64,000 nt of DNA from positions 1 to 64,000 of the forward strand of contig JAYPDM010000006.1 in the NCBI GenBank assembly GCA_038125265.1, written 5' to 3'. The notes under the pieces are model-generated. The model was not told the DNA's origin, ran no database searches, and was given only the letters and a program-made list of their open reading frames with translations. The DNA is from JAURFX01 sp038125265. Lineage in GTDB: Bacteria > Pseudomonadota > Gammaproteobacteria > Steroidobacterales > Rariloculaceae. Of the stretch, positions 17,041-26,446 are shown one piece after another (position 1 is the stretch's first letter; the number at the start of each line of letters is the position of its first letter). Made by a program: the position numbers and the translations under genes.

Positions 17041-20000
17041 GTCAATTTGTACATCTTAACGTTCATTCTGAGTATTCCATTGATGATGGAATAATTAAGA
17101 TTGATCAGTACTTAAAGCATGCGAAAGAGCTTGGCTATCATTCCATAGCCTTGACAGACCACGCCAATTTATTTGCCTATACAAAATTTTTTCATAAGGC
17201 GATCAATAGTGGATTACATCCCATACTCGGTGCAGATATATATTTCAGTCTTGATCAAGATCGCAAAAATAAAATAAACTCTTGCAGATTAACATTGCTC
17301 GCAATGAATAATGATGGCTTAAAAAACCTATTCCATTTAATCACTAATTTACGAAGAGGACAGTCATCAAATCCTATTTGCATTCAAGAAGCATTTTTAA
17401 ATCAGAACAATTGTGATCATATCGCATGCATTCAAAGCTTTGATCAAATAGACATATCTCAACAAGAAAGTTTGGTGAAAAGTATTATGAGTTTTTTTCC
17501 AGGCAGGCACTACATCGGTGTATCTAGAATCAACCAAGCGAGTGATTTATCTATATCACAAACCTTAAAGGTGGCCAGTAAGTATCAATTACCTCCGATA
17601 GCCTTTAACAATGTCTGCTTTTTAAAGCCTGAGGACTTTGAGGCGCATGAGGCCAAACTCTGTATACAGCATGGCTACCGATTAAGCGACCAAAATAGGA
17701 TCAGTTACTCTGAACAGCAGTATTTAAAAGATTTTAACGAGATGAAGAAACTGTTCAAAGGTGCTGAAATGCTNNNNNNNNNNNNNNNNNNNNNNNNNNN
17801 NNNNNNNNNNNNNNNNNNNNNNNNNNNNNNNNNNNNNNNNNNNNNNNNNNNNNNNNNNNNNNNNNNNNNNNNNAGAAAAAATGACATACCCGTTGGCCCT
17901 GGTCGGGGGTCAGGTGCAGGCTCGCTGGTAGCATACGCCTTAGGTATAGTTGATATTGATCCGATAAAATTTGATCTTTTGTTTGAGCGCTTTTTAAATC
18001 CTGAGAGAATTTCAATGCCAGATTTTGATATTGATTTTTGCATCGAGGGAAGGGATAAGGTCATTGAATATGTAGCTGAAAAATACGGAAGAGAGAATGT
18101 CTCACAGATCATCACTTTCGGTACGATGGCAGCAAGGGCTGTAGTAAGAGATGTCGGAAGAGTGCTCGGATTAAGTTACGGCTACGTAGACAGGATTGCT
18201 AAACTCATACCATTTGAGGTTGGTATCACCATTGAAAAGGCACTCGAAGACAGTCCTGAGCTAAGCGAACTTTATGAGACAAATGAGGATGTTCAAAATC
18301 TCATTGAGCTATCTAAAAAGCTTGAGGGGCAAGTAAGAAATGCCGGAACCCATGCCGGAGGTGTGGTCATTGCACCTAAAAATTTAACAGAGTATATGCC
18401 TTTATACTTTGATGAAGAACAACATATCCTCAGCCAATTAGATAAAGATGAATTAGAAAAAATTGGGCTAATAAAGTTTGATTTTTTAGGTCTGAAAACA
18501 CTAACAGTAATCAAAGAAACATTGCGTGGCATAAAAAAGGCACATAACTTGGATTTGTCATTAAGCTCAATTGAGCTCTCTCATAAACAGACATTTGATT
18601 TATTAAAGTCGGGTGATACGGTAGGAGTATTCCAGCTTGAGTCACTAGGAATGAGACAACTAGTAAAAAGGCTTTTACCGGATACAATCGAGGACGTCAT
18701 TGCGCTCATAGCACTTTTTCGTCCAGGACCGCTTCAATCTGGAATGGTTGATGATTATGTGGCGAGAAAGCATGGAGGCATTCAAAGCAGGGGATCATAT
18801 TTTGATGCATCACTTGAAGAGATTCTAGAGTCTACTTACGGAGTGATCCTTTACCAAGAGCAGGTCATGCAAATTGCACAAATTTATGCCGGATATTCCC
18901 TTGGTAACGCAGATATTTTAAGAAGAGCCATGGGCAAGAAGAAGCCCGAAGAAATGCGTGAGCAAAAACAGATTTTTATTGATGGTGCCGTTAAGAATGG
19001 GCATAAATCTGAACATGCAGAAGAGCTTTTTGAGATCATTGAAAAATTTGCTGGATACGGATTTAATAAGAGTCATTCAGCAGCTTACGGACTCATATCC
19101 TATCAGACAGCATATTTAAAGTGTAATTATAGAAGTATCTTTTTGGCATCATCCATGAGCTTCGATATGGATAACACGGATAAACTCATCATTCTCATTA
19201 ATGATGCTAAAAATTCAAATATTGCCATCCTTCCTCCAAACATAAATACTTCAGAGTATAAATTTAGCGCTATCAATAAAGATGCCATTTTATATGGCTT
19301 GGGGGCTATTAAAGGGATCGGTAGAAATGTAGTTGAACAAATAATTAAATCCAGAGAATCAGATGGATTATTTAAAAGTTTCTCAGACTTTATTACTAGA
19401 ATGGTTGATGCAAAGTTAAATAAAAGAAGTTTTGAATCCTTAATTTTTTCAGGGGCGCTCGATGATTTTGGCTCTAGGGAGGATTTATTAGAAAGCCTAG
19501 AAGATATGCTTGTTATGGCTTCATCTCAAGCGGAATCAACGAAATCAGGTCAGGGATCATTATTTGGCCTCGAGGAAGATTCCAGTCACCATGAACTACC
19601 CTTGAAATCTGCGACATTGTGGACTGATCGACAAAAACTATTTAACGAATTTAAAGCTCTAGGAATTTATTTATCAGGACATCCTTTTTTAGCATATACA
19701 GAGTTTTGTAAAAAACTGGGGATTAAGCCAATCAAAGCTCACCTCGAGAATAACACTAGCAATGACTACAGGCAGAGAAAAAAAGTAATATCAGCTGGAA
19801 TGATCACTGACTTTAGAAGAAGAGGCTCTCGACTTACTCTTAACATTGATGATGGGCAAGAACGCATTGAAGTGATGTTGTTTGAGGATACCGTCAATTC
19901 TTTTAAGGAGCTTATAGAGAAGGGGAAAATAATCATTATTGAAGGAATCCTTAGGTATGATGATTATTTGAATGCGAACAGAATTACAGGTGAAAAGCTA

Positions 20001-20297
20001 CTAGATATAGATCAAATTATTGAAAGCAAAGCTAAGAGACTAACAATTACTTTAGTAAAAGATTCAGAAGCCATAGAAAAAAATAAGTCGCTCGTAAATT
20101 TAATTAAAGAAACTCCTTCAGGAGTGTGCGAGGTCTGTATCGAGTATCATAAAGGAGAGAGTAAGGCGATAATTTCAATGGGGGAGGAGTATAAGATCAA
20201 ACCAAATTTGAATTTTCGTGAAAAATTGATTTCAATGGTTGATAAAGATAACTTTAAATTTCATTTTGGTAAGGATGCTCTCCTAGGAGAGGAGTAA
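17037..20297 (+). CDS. dnaE: DNA polymerase III alpha subunit (interrupted by an assembly gap)
   Basis: DnaE is the replicative polymerase catalytic subunit. The N-terminal PHP domain starts FVHLNVHSEYSIDDGI. The C-family palm carries GPGRGSGAGSLVAYALGI and MPDFDIDFCIEGR (catalytic Asp pair). Further on are FRPGPLQSGMVDDYV, YGVILYQEQVMQIAQ, RRAMGKKKPEEM and FNKSHSAAYGLISYQT. An OB-fold domain near the C-terminus includes SAGMITDFRRRGSRLT. The listed 1086 aa falls short of the E. coli 1160. The 100-N gap at 17774-17873 accounts for this, because roughly 100 residues are expected there. The start overlaps rnhB by 4 bases. Confidence 0.97.
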   Translation: MSQFVHLNVHSEYSIDDGIIKIDQYLKHAKELGYHSIALTDHANLFAYTKFFHKAINSGLHPILGADIYFSLDQDRKNKINSCRLTLLAMNNDGLKNLFHLITNLRRGQSSNPICIQEAFLNQNNCDHIACIQSFDQIDISQQESLVKSIMSFFPGRHYIGVSRINQASDLSISQTLKVASKYQLPPIAFNNVCFLKPEDFEAHEAKLCIQHGYRLSDQNRISYSEQQYLKDFNEMKKLFKGAEMXXXXXXXXXXXXXXXXXXXXXXXXXXXXXXXXXXRKNDIPVGPGRGSGAGSLVAYALGIVDIDPIKFDLLFERFLNPERISMPDFDIDFCIEGRDKVIEYVAEKYGRENVSQIITFGTMAARAVVRDVGRVLGLSYGYVDRIAKLIPFEVGITIEKALEDSPELSELYETNEDVQNLIELSKKLEGQVRNAGTHAGGVVIAPKNLTEYMPLYFDEEQHILSQLDKDELEKIGLIKFDFLGLKTLTVIKETLRGIKKAHNLDLSLSSIELSHKQTFDLLKSGDTVGVFQLESLGMRQLVKRLLPDTIEDVIALIALFRPGPLQSGMVDDYVARKHGGIQSRGSYFDASLEEILESTYGVILYQEQVMQIAQIYAGYSLGNADILRRAMGKKKPEEMREQKQIFIDGAVKNGHKSEHAEELFEIIEKFAGYGFNKSHSAAYGLISYQTAYLKCNYRSIFLASSMSFDMDNTDKLIILINDAKNSNIAILPPNINTSEYKFSAINKDAILYGLGAIKGIGRNVVEQIIKSRESDGLFKSFSDFITRMVDAKLNKRSFESLIFSGALDDFGSREDLLESLEDMLVMASSQAESTKSGQGSLFGLEEDSSHHELPLKSATLWTDRQKLFNEFKALGIYLSGHPFLAYTEFCKKLGIKPIKAHLENNTSNDYRQRKKVISAGMITDFRRRGSRLTLNIDDGQERIEVMLFEDTVNSFKELIEKGKIIIIEGILRYDDYLNANRITGEKLLDIDQIIESKAKRLTITLVKDSEAIEKNKSLVNLIKETPSGVCEVCIEYHKGESKAIISMGEEYKIKPNLNFREKLISMVDKDNFKFHFGKDALLGEE
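17774..17873. other. Assembly gap of exactly 100 N inside dnaE
   Basis: One hundred consecutive N between the PHP domain and the conserved GPGRGSGAG palm motif. The dnaE frame continues on both sides. E. coli DnaE has about 100 residues in the matching interval, so some 300 bases, not 100, are probably missing. Confidence 0.95.
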
Positions 20298-20302
20298 TAA
20301 TT

Positions 20303-21262
20303 ATGGCCCTAAATTTTCTTGATTTTGAACAACCTATTGCTGAGCTGGAAGCAAAGATTGAAGAATTAAAATATTTGAAAGATGATTCAGGAGTAAACAT
20401 AAGCCAGGAGATTAGCAGGCTCAAGAAAGAATGCGACACACTTACCAAAAAGATATTTAGCAGATTGAGTCCATGGCAGATCACTCAATTAGCGCGGCAC
20501 CCTTTAAGACCTTATTCCCTAGACTATATTGATAGTATTTTTGATGATTTTGAGGAGCTTCACGGAGATCGAATGTATCGAGATGATCCAGCTTTAATTG
20601 GAGGTATTGGAAGACTTGATGGCATTGAAGTAATGATTTTAGGTCATCAAAAGGGAAGAGATACTAAAGATAGAGTTTACAGAAATTATGGCATGCCAAA
20701 ACCTGAGGGTTACAGAAAGGCGCTTAGAATTATGCAACTCGCAGAAAAATTTAACTTACCGATTATCACCTTAATTGATACACCGGGTGCCTATCCAGGT
20801 ATTGGGGCAGAGGAACGTGGACAAAGTGAGGCAATTGCACGAAATTTATTAGAAATGTCACAACTCGAAGTTCCCATCATCAGTCTTATCATTGGTGAGG
20901 GCGGTTCTGGGGGTGCGCTAGCGATCGGCGTGTCGGATAAGCTTTTAATGCTTAAATACAGTATTTATTCTGTCATTTCTCCGGAGGGCTGTGCTTCAAT
21001 CCTTTGGAAAGATGCCGCACAGGCGCCAAGGGCGGCGGAGGCGTTGTGTATCTCATCAGATAAGCTTTTAGAGCTTGGTTTGATTGATGGAGTTCTTGAA
21101 GAGCCCTTGGGAGGAGCGCATAGAGCAGAGGAGACATTCTTTAAAAGCATTCAAAATGAGCTTAAGAGAAATTTAACTGAACTACAAAATACAACCGTAA
21201 AAAATTTGCTATCTAATCGCCACAAAAAAATTGAAAATTTTGGTCGCTATATTGAGAATTAA
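20303..21262 (+). CDS. accA: Acetyl-CoA carboxylase carboxyltransferase subunit alpha
   Basis: AccA and AccD together transfer carboxyl from carboxybiotin to acetyl-CoA, the committed step of fatty acid synthesis. The 319-residue length equals E. coli AccA. Diagnostic segments are FLDFEQPIAELEAKIEEL, PWQITQLARHPLRPYSLDYI, FEELHGDRMYRDDPALIGG, TLIDTPGAYPGIGAEERGQ, GEGGSGGALAIGVSD and SPEGCASILWKDA. It follows dnaE by 5 bases and precedes tilS by 11, as in Pseudomonas. Confidence 0.98.
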   Translation: MALNFLDFEQPIAELEAKIEELKYLKDDSGVNISQEISRLKKECDTLTKKIFSRLSPWQITQLARHPLRPYSLDYIDSIFDDFEELHGDRMYRDDPALIGGIGRLDGIEVMILGHQKGRDTKDRVYRNYGMPKPEGYRKALRIMQLAEKFNLPIITLIDTPGAYPGIGAEERGQSEAIARNLLEMSQLEVPIISLIIGEGGSGGALAIGVSDKLLMLKYSIYSVISPEGCASILWKDAAQAPRAAEALCISSDKLLELGLIDGVLEEPLGGAHRAEETFFKSIQNELKRNLTELQNTTVKNLLSNRHKKIENFGRYIEN

Positions 21263-21273
21263 CCAATCCATCG

Positions 21274-22584
21274 ATGGTAAATAAAAATAATAGTGCTAGT
21301 GAAAAAATTCAATTAGAAATTACATCTTTTAAAAAAGAGAAACCAGAATTAAATCATTTTGTAGTGGCGTTTAGCGGGGGCGCTGATTCAACTCTTCTTC
21401 TAGAGGCACTTCACCAACTTCAACCAGAAAAATTAACGGCCATTTATATTAATCACCACTTACACTCTGATTCAAATGTATGGCAAGAGCACTGTAAGAA
21501 ATTTTGTAGCAGTCGAGGGGTAAATTTTTTAGCTATTGATATTGAAGTACCAAAAAGAAAAGGACAAAGTTTAGAGGCATCAGCAAGGGAGATAAGGTAT
21601 AAACATCTCTTTGATTATTTGGATGAACGTTCATGTTTATTGACAGGACATCATCAAGACGATCAATTTGAGACTTATTTGATGAGAATGATCAAAGGAA
21701 CAACCCTGAAGGGCCTGCAGGGGATTAGAAGATATAGAAAACTTGAAAAAGGTCATTTATTCAGACCCATGTTAAATATCCCTAGAGAAGAGATTTTAGA
21801 TGAATTAAATTCATTAAGTATAGAATTTATAGAGGACCCATCAAATCTCTCTGATGACTTTGATAGAAATAAAATTAGAAATAATATTACTCCTCTTCTG
21901 AATCATCACTTCCCAAAAGGAAGCAATAATCTTGTTAGAACTCTTGATGAGATCAATCAGCAATTGTTTTTTGTGCATAGTGAATATGACTCTAAAATCA
22001 AGGAGATCATTGATAAAGGCTTCATCGATGAGTCTATTAAATCTATACCGATTGGCTTGAGAAGAGGGCTCATCAAGCGTCTTGTATATGTTGTGAGTAA
22101 CAAGCATCCTTCTGATTACCTGATCACTCTGATTCTTGAGCAGTTTGACGCTAAAACCTTTGCATCAAAAAAGCTTTTTGAAATTAATGAGCTTGAATTT
22201 TGGCTGTTCAAAAATAAAATTTATTTCTTTGAGAAATTAGATCTTCAAATAAATCAATATTTCGGTGAAATTAATTTCGAGGTAGAGAAGGATTCAGTGA
22301 ATGTACTTCCTATCGAGTGGTCACTTGATCATTTAAAGGTTACGAATATAAAAAATATTAATAAAATCATACCTTGGAATGCAAGCAATCATAAGACGCT
22401 TAAAAATATTCTCAATGAGAAAAATATTTTTCCCTGGTTAAGGCCTTATGTACCTCTTATTTACTATAAGGATACGCTGGTAGCAGTATCGAATCTTTGT
22501 ATCTCTGATCTGGCGCGAGAACAAATTATGGGTGAAAAAAACTATAAAGTTAAGTGGGATGTGCCGGTCAAACCTTACGTTTGA
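21274..22584 (+). CDS. tilS: tRNA(Ile)-lysidine synthase
   Basis: TilS converts C34 of the tRNA-Ile CAU anticodon to lysidine so that it reads AUA. The N-terminal N-type ATP pyrophosphatase P-loop SGGADS is at residues 34-39. YINHHLHSDS, ASAREIRY, TGHHQDDQFETYLMRMIKGT and DPSNLSDDFDRNKIRN follow in canonical order. The C-terminal domain is present but diverged. Length is 436 aa (E. coli 432). It lies 11 bases after accA. Confidence 0.95.
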   Translation: MVNKNNSASEKIQLEITSFKKEKPELNHFVVAFSGGADSTLLLEALHQLQPEKLTAIYINHHLHSDSNVWQEHCKKFCSSRGVNFLAIDIEVPKRKGQSLEASAREIRYKHLFDYLDERSCLLTGHHQDDQFETYLMRMIKGTTLKGLQGIRRYRKLEKGHLFRPMLNIPREEILDELNSLSIEFIEDPSNLSDDFDRNKIRNNITPLLNHHFPKGSNNLVRTLDEINQQLFFVHSEYDSKIKEIIDKGFIDESIKSIPIGLRRGLIKRLVYVVSNKHPSDYLITLILEQFDAKTFASKKLFEINELEFWLFKNKIYFFEKLDLQINQYFGEINFEVEKDSVNVLPIEWSLDHLKVTNIKNINKIIPWNASNHKTLKNILNEKNIFPWLRPYVPLIYYKDTLVAVSNLCISDLAREQIMGEKNYKVKWDVPVKPYV

Positions 22585-22700
22585 TAATTTTTAGCTAGTT
22601 TTCTTACTAAGAATTTGTTAATTTTAGGTAACTCCACAATAATTTTTGCAATGTTTCAAATTGTAATATTTGTTCTGGCAATTTTAGGTTGGCAGAAGGC

Positions 22701-24326
22701 ATGACTAAGTACGTATTTGTTACGGGTGGAGTAGTCTCCTCTTTAGGTAAGGGAATTACAGCGGCATGCTTAGGCACCTTACTTGATTCTAGATCGCTCA
22801 AGATCAAGATGATCAAGCTTGATCCTTATATTAATGTAGATCCAGGCACGATGAGCCCATTTCAGCATGGTGAGGTATTTGTCACTGAGGATGGCGCAGA
22901 AACAGATCTCGATCTAGGTCATTATGAACGATTTGTGAGGATTAAAACCTCGAAGTTAAGCAATGTAACGACAGGTAAAATTTATCAGCAGGTTATTGCT
23001 AAAGAAAGAAGAGGGGATTACTTAGGTGCAACGGTCCAGGTGATTCCTCATATCACCGATGAAATTAAAAGTCTGGTGTTTAAAGGTTCTGAAGGGGCAG
23101 ATGTCTGTATAGTTGAGATCGGAGGAACGGTTGGTGATATTGAGTCGTTACCTTTTATCGAGGCGATTAGGCAAATTGGTCTAGAGCTGGGCAAGGAAAA
23201 TACACTTTATATTCATTTAACCCTTGTCCCTTATATCAAAACTTCTGGAGAGATCAAAACAAAGCCTACTCAGCATTCTGTTAAAGAATTAAGGTCAATT
23301 GGTATACAACCCGATATCCTGATTTGTCGTTCGGATCACATACTGCCCGAAGATGAAAAAAATAAAATAGCATTGTTTACGAATGTACCAAAAGAGGCTG
23401 TCATCTCTGCATATGATGTGGAAGATATCTACGAAATTCCTATGGTTCTCAAATCTCAAGGTTTAGATGATGCTGTAGTCAGTCAACTCCAACTCAAACC
23501 AGACAAGCTGGCAGACCTTAAAGATTGGGAAAATGTAGTTAAATTGAGAAGATCGATTAACAAAGAAGTGAATATTGCAATGGTTGGGAAGTATACCAAT
23601 TTACAAGATGCTTACATTTCCTTGAATGAGGCATTGGATCATGCTGGGTTTCACCAAAAGACAAAAGTAAATATTCATCACATAGAAGCTGAGGATATTG
23701 AGAGCCAGGGAATTGAGTTATTGGAAATTGCAGATGGCATATTGGTGCCTGGAGGATTTGGCGATAGAGGAACTGAGGGTAAAATTACCTCTGTTCGCTT
23801 TGCAAGAGAGAAGAATATTCCATATCTAGGCATTTGTCTTGGAATGCAGTTGGCAATCATTGAGTATGGAAGAAATGTGATTGGTCTGAAAGATGCACAA
23901 TCGACCGAGTTTAATTCAAATACACCGAACCCAGTAATAGCACTTATCAGTGAGTGGATTGAACAAAGCGGGGATATCCAATTAAGGGATAAATATTCAG
24001 ATATAGGCGGAACCATGAGGCTGGGAGCACAAGAAATACATCTCACAAAGAGTTCTTTGGCCAGTCAAATCTATAAAACTGAGAAGATTTATGAAAGGCA
24101 TAGACATCGCTATGAATTTAATAATTTATATTTAGAGCAATATGAGAATAGTGGATTAATTTTTTCAGGTAGGTCTGTCGATGGCCTAGTTGAGGCAATT
24201 GAATATTCGGAACATCCATGGTTCTTTGCAAGTCAGTTTCACCCTGAGTTTACCTCTAATCCTAGAGATGCCCATCCTATATTTTTGAGCTATATAAAAA
24301 AAATTACTGAATTAAAAGGAAATTAA
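22701..24326 (+). CDS. pyrG: CTP synthase
   Basis: CTP synthase aminates UTP to CTP using glutamine. The synthetase domain starts KYVFVTGGVVSSLGKGITAA, and DPYINVDPGTMSPFQHGEVF, VEIGGTVGDIESLPF and TKPTQHSVKEL follow. The class I glutaminase domain has the Cys nucleophile in YLGICLGMQLAI and the His/Glu pair in SQFHPEFTS. I chose the ATG at 22701 (541 aa), which matches the N-terminus of other CTP synthases. A TTG at 22689 is possible and neither has an ideal Shine-Dalgarno. The preceding 116-bp spacer (22585-22700) is AT-rich with no gene and no convincing promoter. It overlaps eno by 1 base. Confidence 0.97.
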   Translation: MTKYVFVTGGVVSSLGKGITAACLGTLLDSRSLKIKMIKLDPYINVDPGTMSPFQHGEVFVTEDGAETDLDLGHYERFVRIKTSKLSNVTTGKIYQQVIAKERRGDYLGATVQVIPHITDEIKSLVFKGSEGADVCIVEIGGTVGDIESLPFIEAIRQIGLELGKENTLYIHLTLVPYIKTSGEIKTKPTQHSVKELRSIGIQPDILICRSDHILPEDEKNKIALFTNVPKEAVISAYDVEDIYEIPMVLKSQGLDDAVVSQLQLKPDKLADLKDWENVVKLRRSINKEVNIAMVGKYTNLQDAYISLNEALDHAGFHQKTKVNIHHIEAEDIESQGIELLEIADGILVPGGFGDRGTEGKITSVRFAREKNIPYLGICLGMQLAIIEYGRNVIGLKDAQSTEFNSNTPNPVIALISEWIEQSGDIQLRDKYSDIGGTMRLGAQEIHLTKSSLASQIYKTEKIYERHRHRYEFNNLYLEQYENSGLIFSGRSVDGLVEAIEYSEHPWFFASQFHPEFTSNPRDAHPIFLSYIKKITELKGN

Positions 24327-25609
24327 TGAAAATTAAGCATATTAAGTCGTTACAAATTATTGATTCAAGAGGTAATCCTACTGTAGAGACAGAGGTCATT
24401 TTAGATAATGGCGTTCAAGGAAGAGCAGCCGCACCCTCAGGTGCATCAACAGGAGTGCGTGAGGCAGTGGAACTTAGGGATAATGATGAGAGTCATTATT
24501 TAGGTCGAGGCGTTTTACAAGCGGTGAATAATGTGAATACAGAAATAGCTAATCACTTGATTGGTGCTGAAGCTAGTTTATCGCTCGCAGACGAAATGAT
24601 GATTAAATTAGACGGTACACAAGATAAAGGACGCTTAGGAGCAAATGCTATTCTCTCGGTTTCATTGGCATTAGCAAAGGCTATTTCAAATTCAAATCAG
24701 GTCGGACTCTATGCTCATATCGCCAATGAAAAGAGCCTCAAGCCCTCGCTACCTGTTCCCATGATGAATATACTCAATGGCGGTGCACATGCTGATAATG
24801 CCGTTGATATACAAGAATTTATGATCTTACCCGTTGGCTTTGAAAGATTCAGCGATTCCCTAAGATCCGGTGTAGAGATTTTCCATCACCTCAAAGCGAT
24901 TCTCAATCAAAAAAAACTTAGCACGGGCATTGGCGATGAAGGAGGATTTGCTCCGGATTTGAACTCTAACGAAGAGGCACTTGAATTAATTCTTTCTGCT
25001 ATCGAGAGTGCAGGCTATATTCCGGGTAAGCAAGTATTTCTTGGGCTAGATGTTGCGAGCTCAGAATTTTTTATTGATGGTACTTATACTTTGAATTCAG
25101 AAAATAAGCAGTTCAATTCGAGCGAATTTGTGAGTTATCTTGCAAATCTCATTGGCAAATATCCAATAATTTCTATTGAGGATGGAATGAGTGAGGACGA
25201 TTGGGATGGCTGGAAAAAATTAAGTGATGCCTATAAAGATCAAGTACAACTAGTTGGCGATGATCTTTTTGTCACTAATCCCGCAATCCTTAAAAAAGGA
25301 ATTGATATGGATATTGGCAATAGCATCTTAATTAAACCTAACCAAATTGGCACATTAACTGAAACTCTCGATGCGATAGAGCTAGCAACTCAAAATCAAT
25401 ATTCATCAGTGGTTTCTCACCGCTCGGGCGAAACTGAGGATACAACAATTGCTGATATTGCGGTAGGTACCTCGGCAACTCAGATTAAAACAGGATCGCT
25501 CTGTCGATCAGACCGATTAGCGAAGTATAATCAATTACTTAGAATTGAGGCTGAGCTTGGAGCAGATGCAAAATTTATGGGTCCAGAAGCCTTTAATATA
25601 TCTTTATGA
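24326..25609 (+). CDS. eno: Enolase
   Basis: Enolase interconverts 2-phosphoglycerate and phosphoenolpyruvate and in relatives is also a degradosome component with RNase E. Conserved active-site and metal motifs are DSRGNPTVETEV, PSGASTGVREA, KAISNSNQ, GIGDEGGFAPDL, FLGLDVASSEF, SIEDGMSEDDW, LIKPNQIGTL and VSHRSGETEDT. Length is 427 aa (E. coli 432). It is coupled to pyrG by TAATG and overlaps ftsB by 4 bases. The pyrG-eno-ftsB order is conserved. Confidence 0.98.
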   Translation: MKIKHIKSLQIIDSRGNPTVETEVILDNGVQGRAAAPSGASTGVREAVELRDNDESHYLGRGVLQAVNNVNTEIANHLIGAEASLSLADEMMIKLDGTQDKGRLGANAILSVSLALAKAISNSNQVGLYAHIANEKSLKPSLPVPMMNILNGGAHADNAVDIQEFMILPVGFERFSDSLRSGVEIFHHLKAILNQKKLSTGIGDEGGFAPDLNSNEEALELILSAIESAGYIPGKQVFLGLDVASSEFFIDGTYTLNSENKQFNSSEFVSYLANLIGKYPIISIEDGMSEDDWDGWKKLSDAYKDQVQLVGDDLFVTNPAILKKGIDMDIGNSILIKPNQIGTLTETLDAIELATQNQYSSVVSHRSGETEDTTIADIAVGTSATQIKTGSLCRSDRLAKYNQLLRIEAELGADAKFMGPEAFNISL

Positions 25610-25893
25610 ACCTTCCTCTAAAGATAATTACTTTATTTCTTATAGCTTTATTTCTACTTTTGCAGTATCAAATATGGATTGATGAAGATGGCATAAAGTC
25701 ACTCAATCTTATCAAGAGCAATTTAGATGATATTGAACTGGAAAATCAGCAATTAAATATCGAAAATCAACAGCTTAAGGCAGAAATTTTAGATCTTCGG
25801 GAAGGCAATGAGGCCATTGAAGAGATTGCCAGGCGTGAGTTAGGCCTGATCGGTGAGGGTGAGGTATTTTTTAGGGTTATTGACGGTCAATAG
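25606..25893 (+). CDS. ftsB: Cell division protein FtsB
   Basis: FtsB is a small bitopic divisome protein that pairs with FtsL and FtsQ. The 95-residue sequence has one transmembrane helix (about residues 5-22). A periplasmic coiled coil follows, with repeats ENQQLNIENQQLKAEI. The C-terminal IEEIARRELGLIGEGEVFFRV matches FtsB. It directly follows eno with a 4-base overlap, the conserved position. Its 3' end overlaps the convergent Smr gene by 17 bases. In E. coli ispD and ispF follow ftsB; neither is here. Confidence 0.93.
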   Translation: MNLPLKIITLFLIALFLLLQYQIWIDEDGIKSLNLIKSNLDDIELENQQLNIENQQLKAEILDLREGNEAIEEIARRELGLIGEGEVFFRVIDGQ

Positions 25894-26404
25894 TATCGCT
25901 ATTTAACAAGACATAAACAGCACCGCTCCCACCATCAAAGTCTTTTGCGGTAGAGAATGCTAGAACCTCATCCATCTCACTTAGAATCTGATAAGTTAAT
26001 TCCTTTAACACCGGACCATGCATTCCTGAGCGTATTCCTTTTCCATGTATGACTCTAACGCAAAGCATGCCTTTTTGTTTACAAGCCTTTATGGTTTCTT
26101 TAAGGAAATTGCGAGCTTTTATCTGAGTGAGACCGTGGAGATCTATGCTTGTTTCAATATTTAATTGACCCTGGGTAAGCCTTTTAAGAAGAAGCTTCTT
26201 AATTTTCTTTCTTGTGAAAGTGACTCCCTCACTAAGTTGGCCAGAGGAGTCATTAGAAGATAAGGTCTCTTTAATGATTTCTATGTTGTCTTTAATAAGA
26301 TTTATTGGCTTAGGTTTGACCTTTCTTTTATATGCATACTTCGGGTCTTTTTTTAATCTTTTTACACCCCGCATCGCACTTAAAAATTCTTCTTTTTCGC
26401 TCAT
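25877..26404 (-). CDS. Smr-domain protein (SmrA/SmrB-like endonuclease)
   Basis: Proteins with a stand-alone Smr domain are nucleases. SmrB of E. coli cleaves mRNA at collided ribosomes, and SmrA is a related DNA endonuclease. The 175-residue protein has a basic N-terminal region rich in Lys. The Smr domain follows with SIDLHGLTQIKARNFLKETI (DLHG motif), VRVIHGKGIRSGMHGPVLK (HGKG motif) and a final GGSGAVYVLL. Which of the two paralogues it corresponds to cannot be settled by eye. It is transcribed alone on the minus strand, convergent with ftsB (17-bp overlap) and divergent from surE (42-bp spacer). Confidence 0.87.
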   Translation of the reverse strand: MSEKEEFLSAMRGVKRLKKDPKYAYKRKVKPKPINLIKDNIEIIKETLSSNDSSGQLSEGVTFTRKKIKKLLLKRLTQGQLNIETSIDLHGLTQIKARNFLKETIKACKQKGMLCVRVIHGKGIRSGMHGPVLKELTYQILSEMDEVLAFSTAKDFDGGSGAVYVLLNSDTIDRQ

Positions 26405-26446
26405 AGGTATATTTTTTGCTTAATTACAGTAGGATATAGATCATTA

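Noticed and set aside
22610..22690. Repeated AATTTTAGGT about 60 bases apart upstream of pyrG
   Set aside because: Two copies of a 10-base AT-rich word in an AT-rich spacer are likely chance. No dyad or promoter spacing supports a function.
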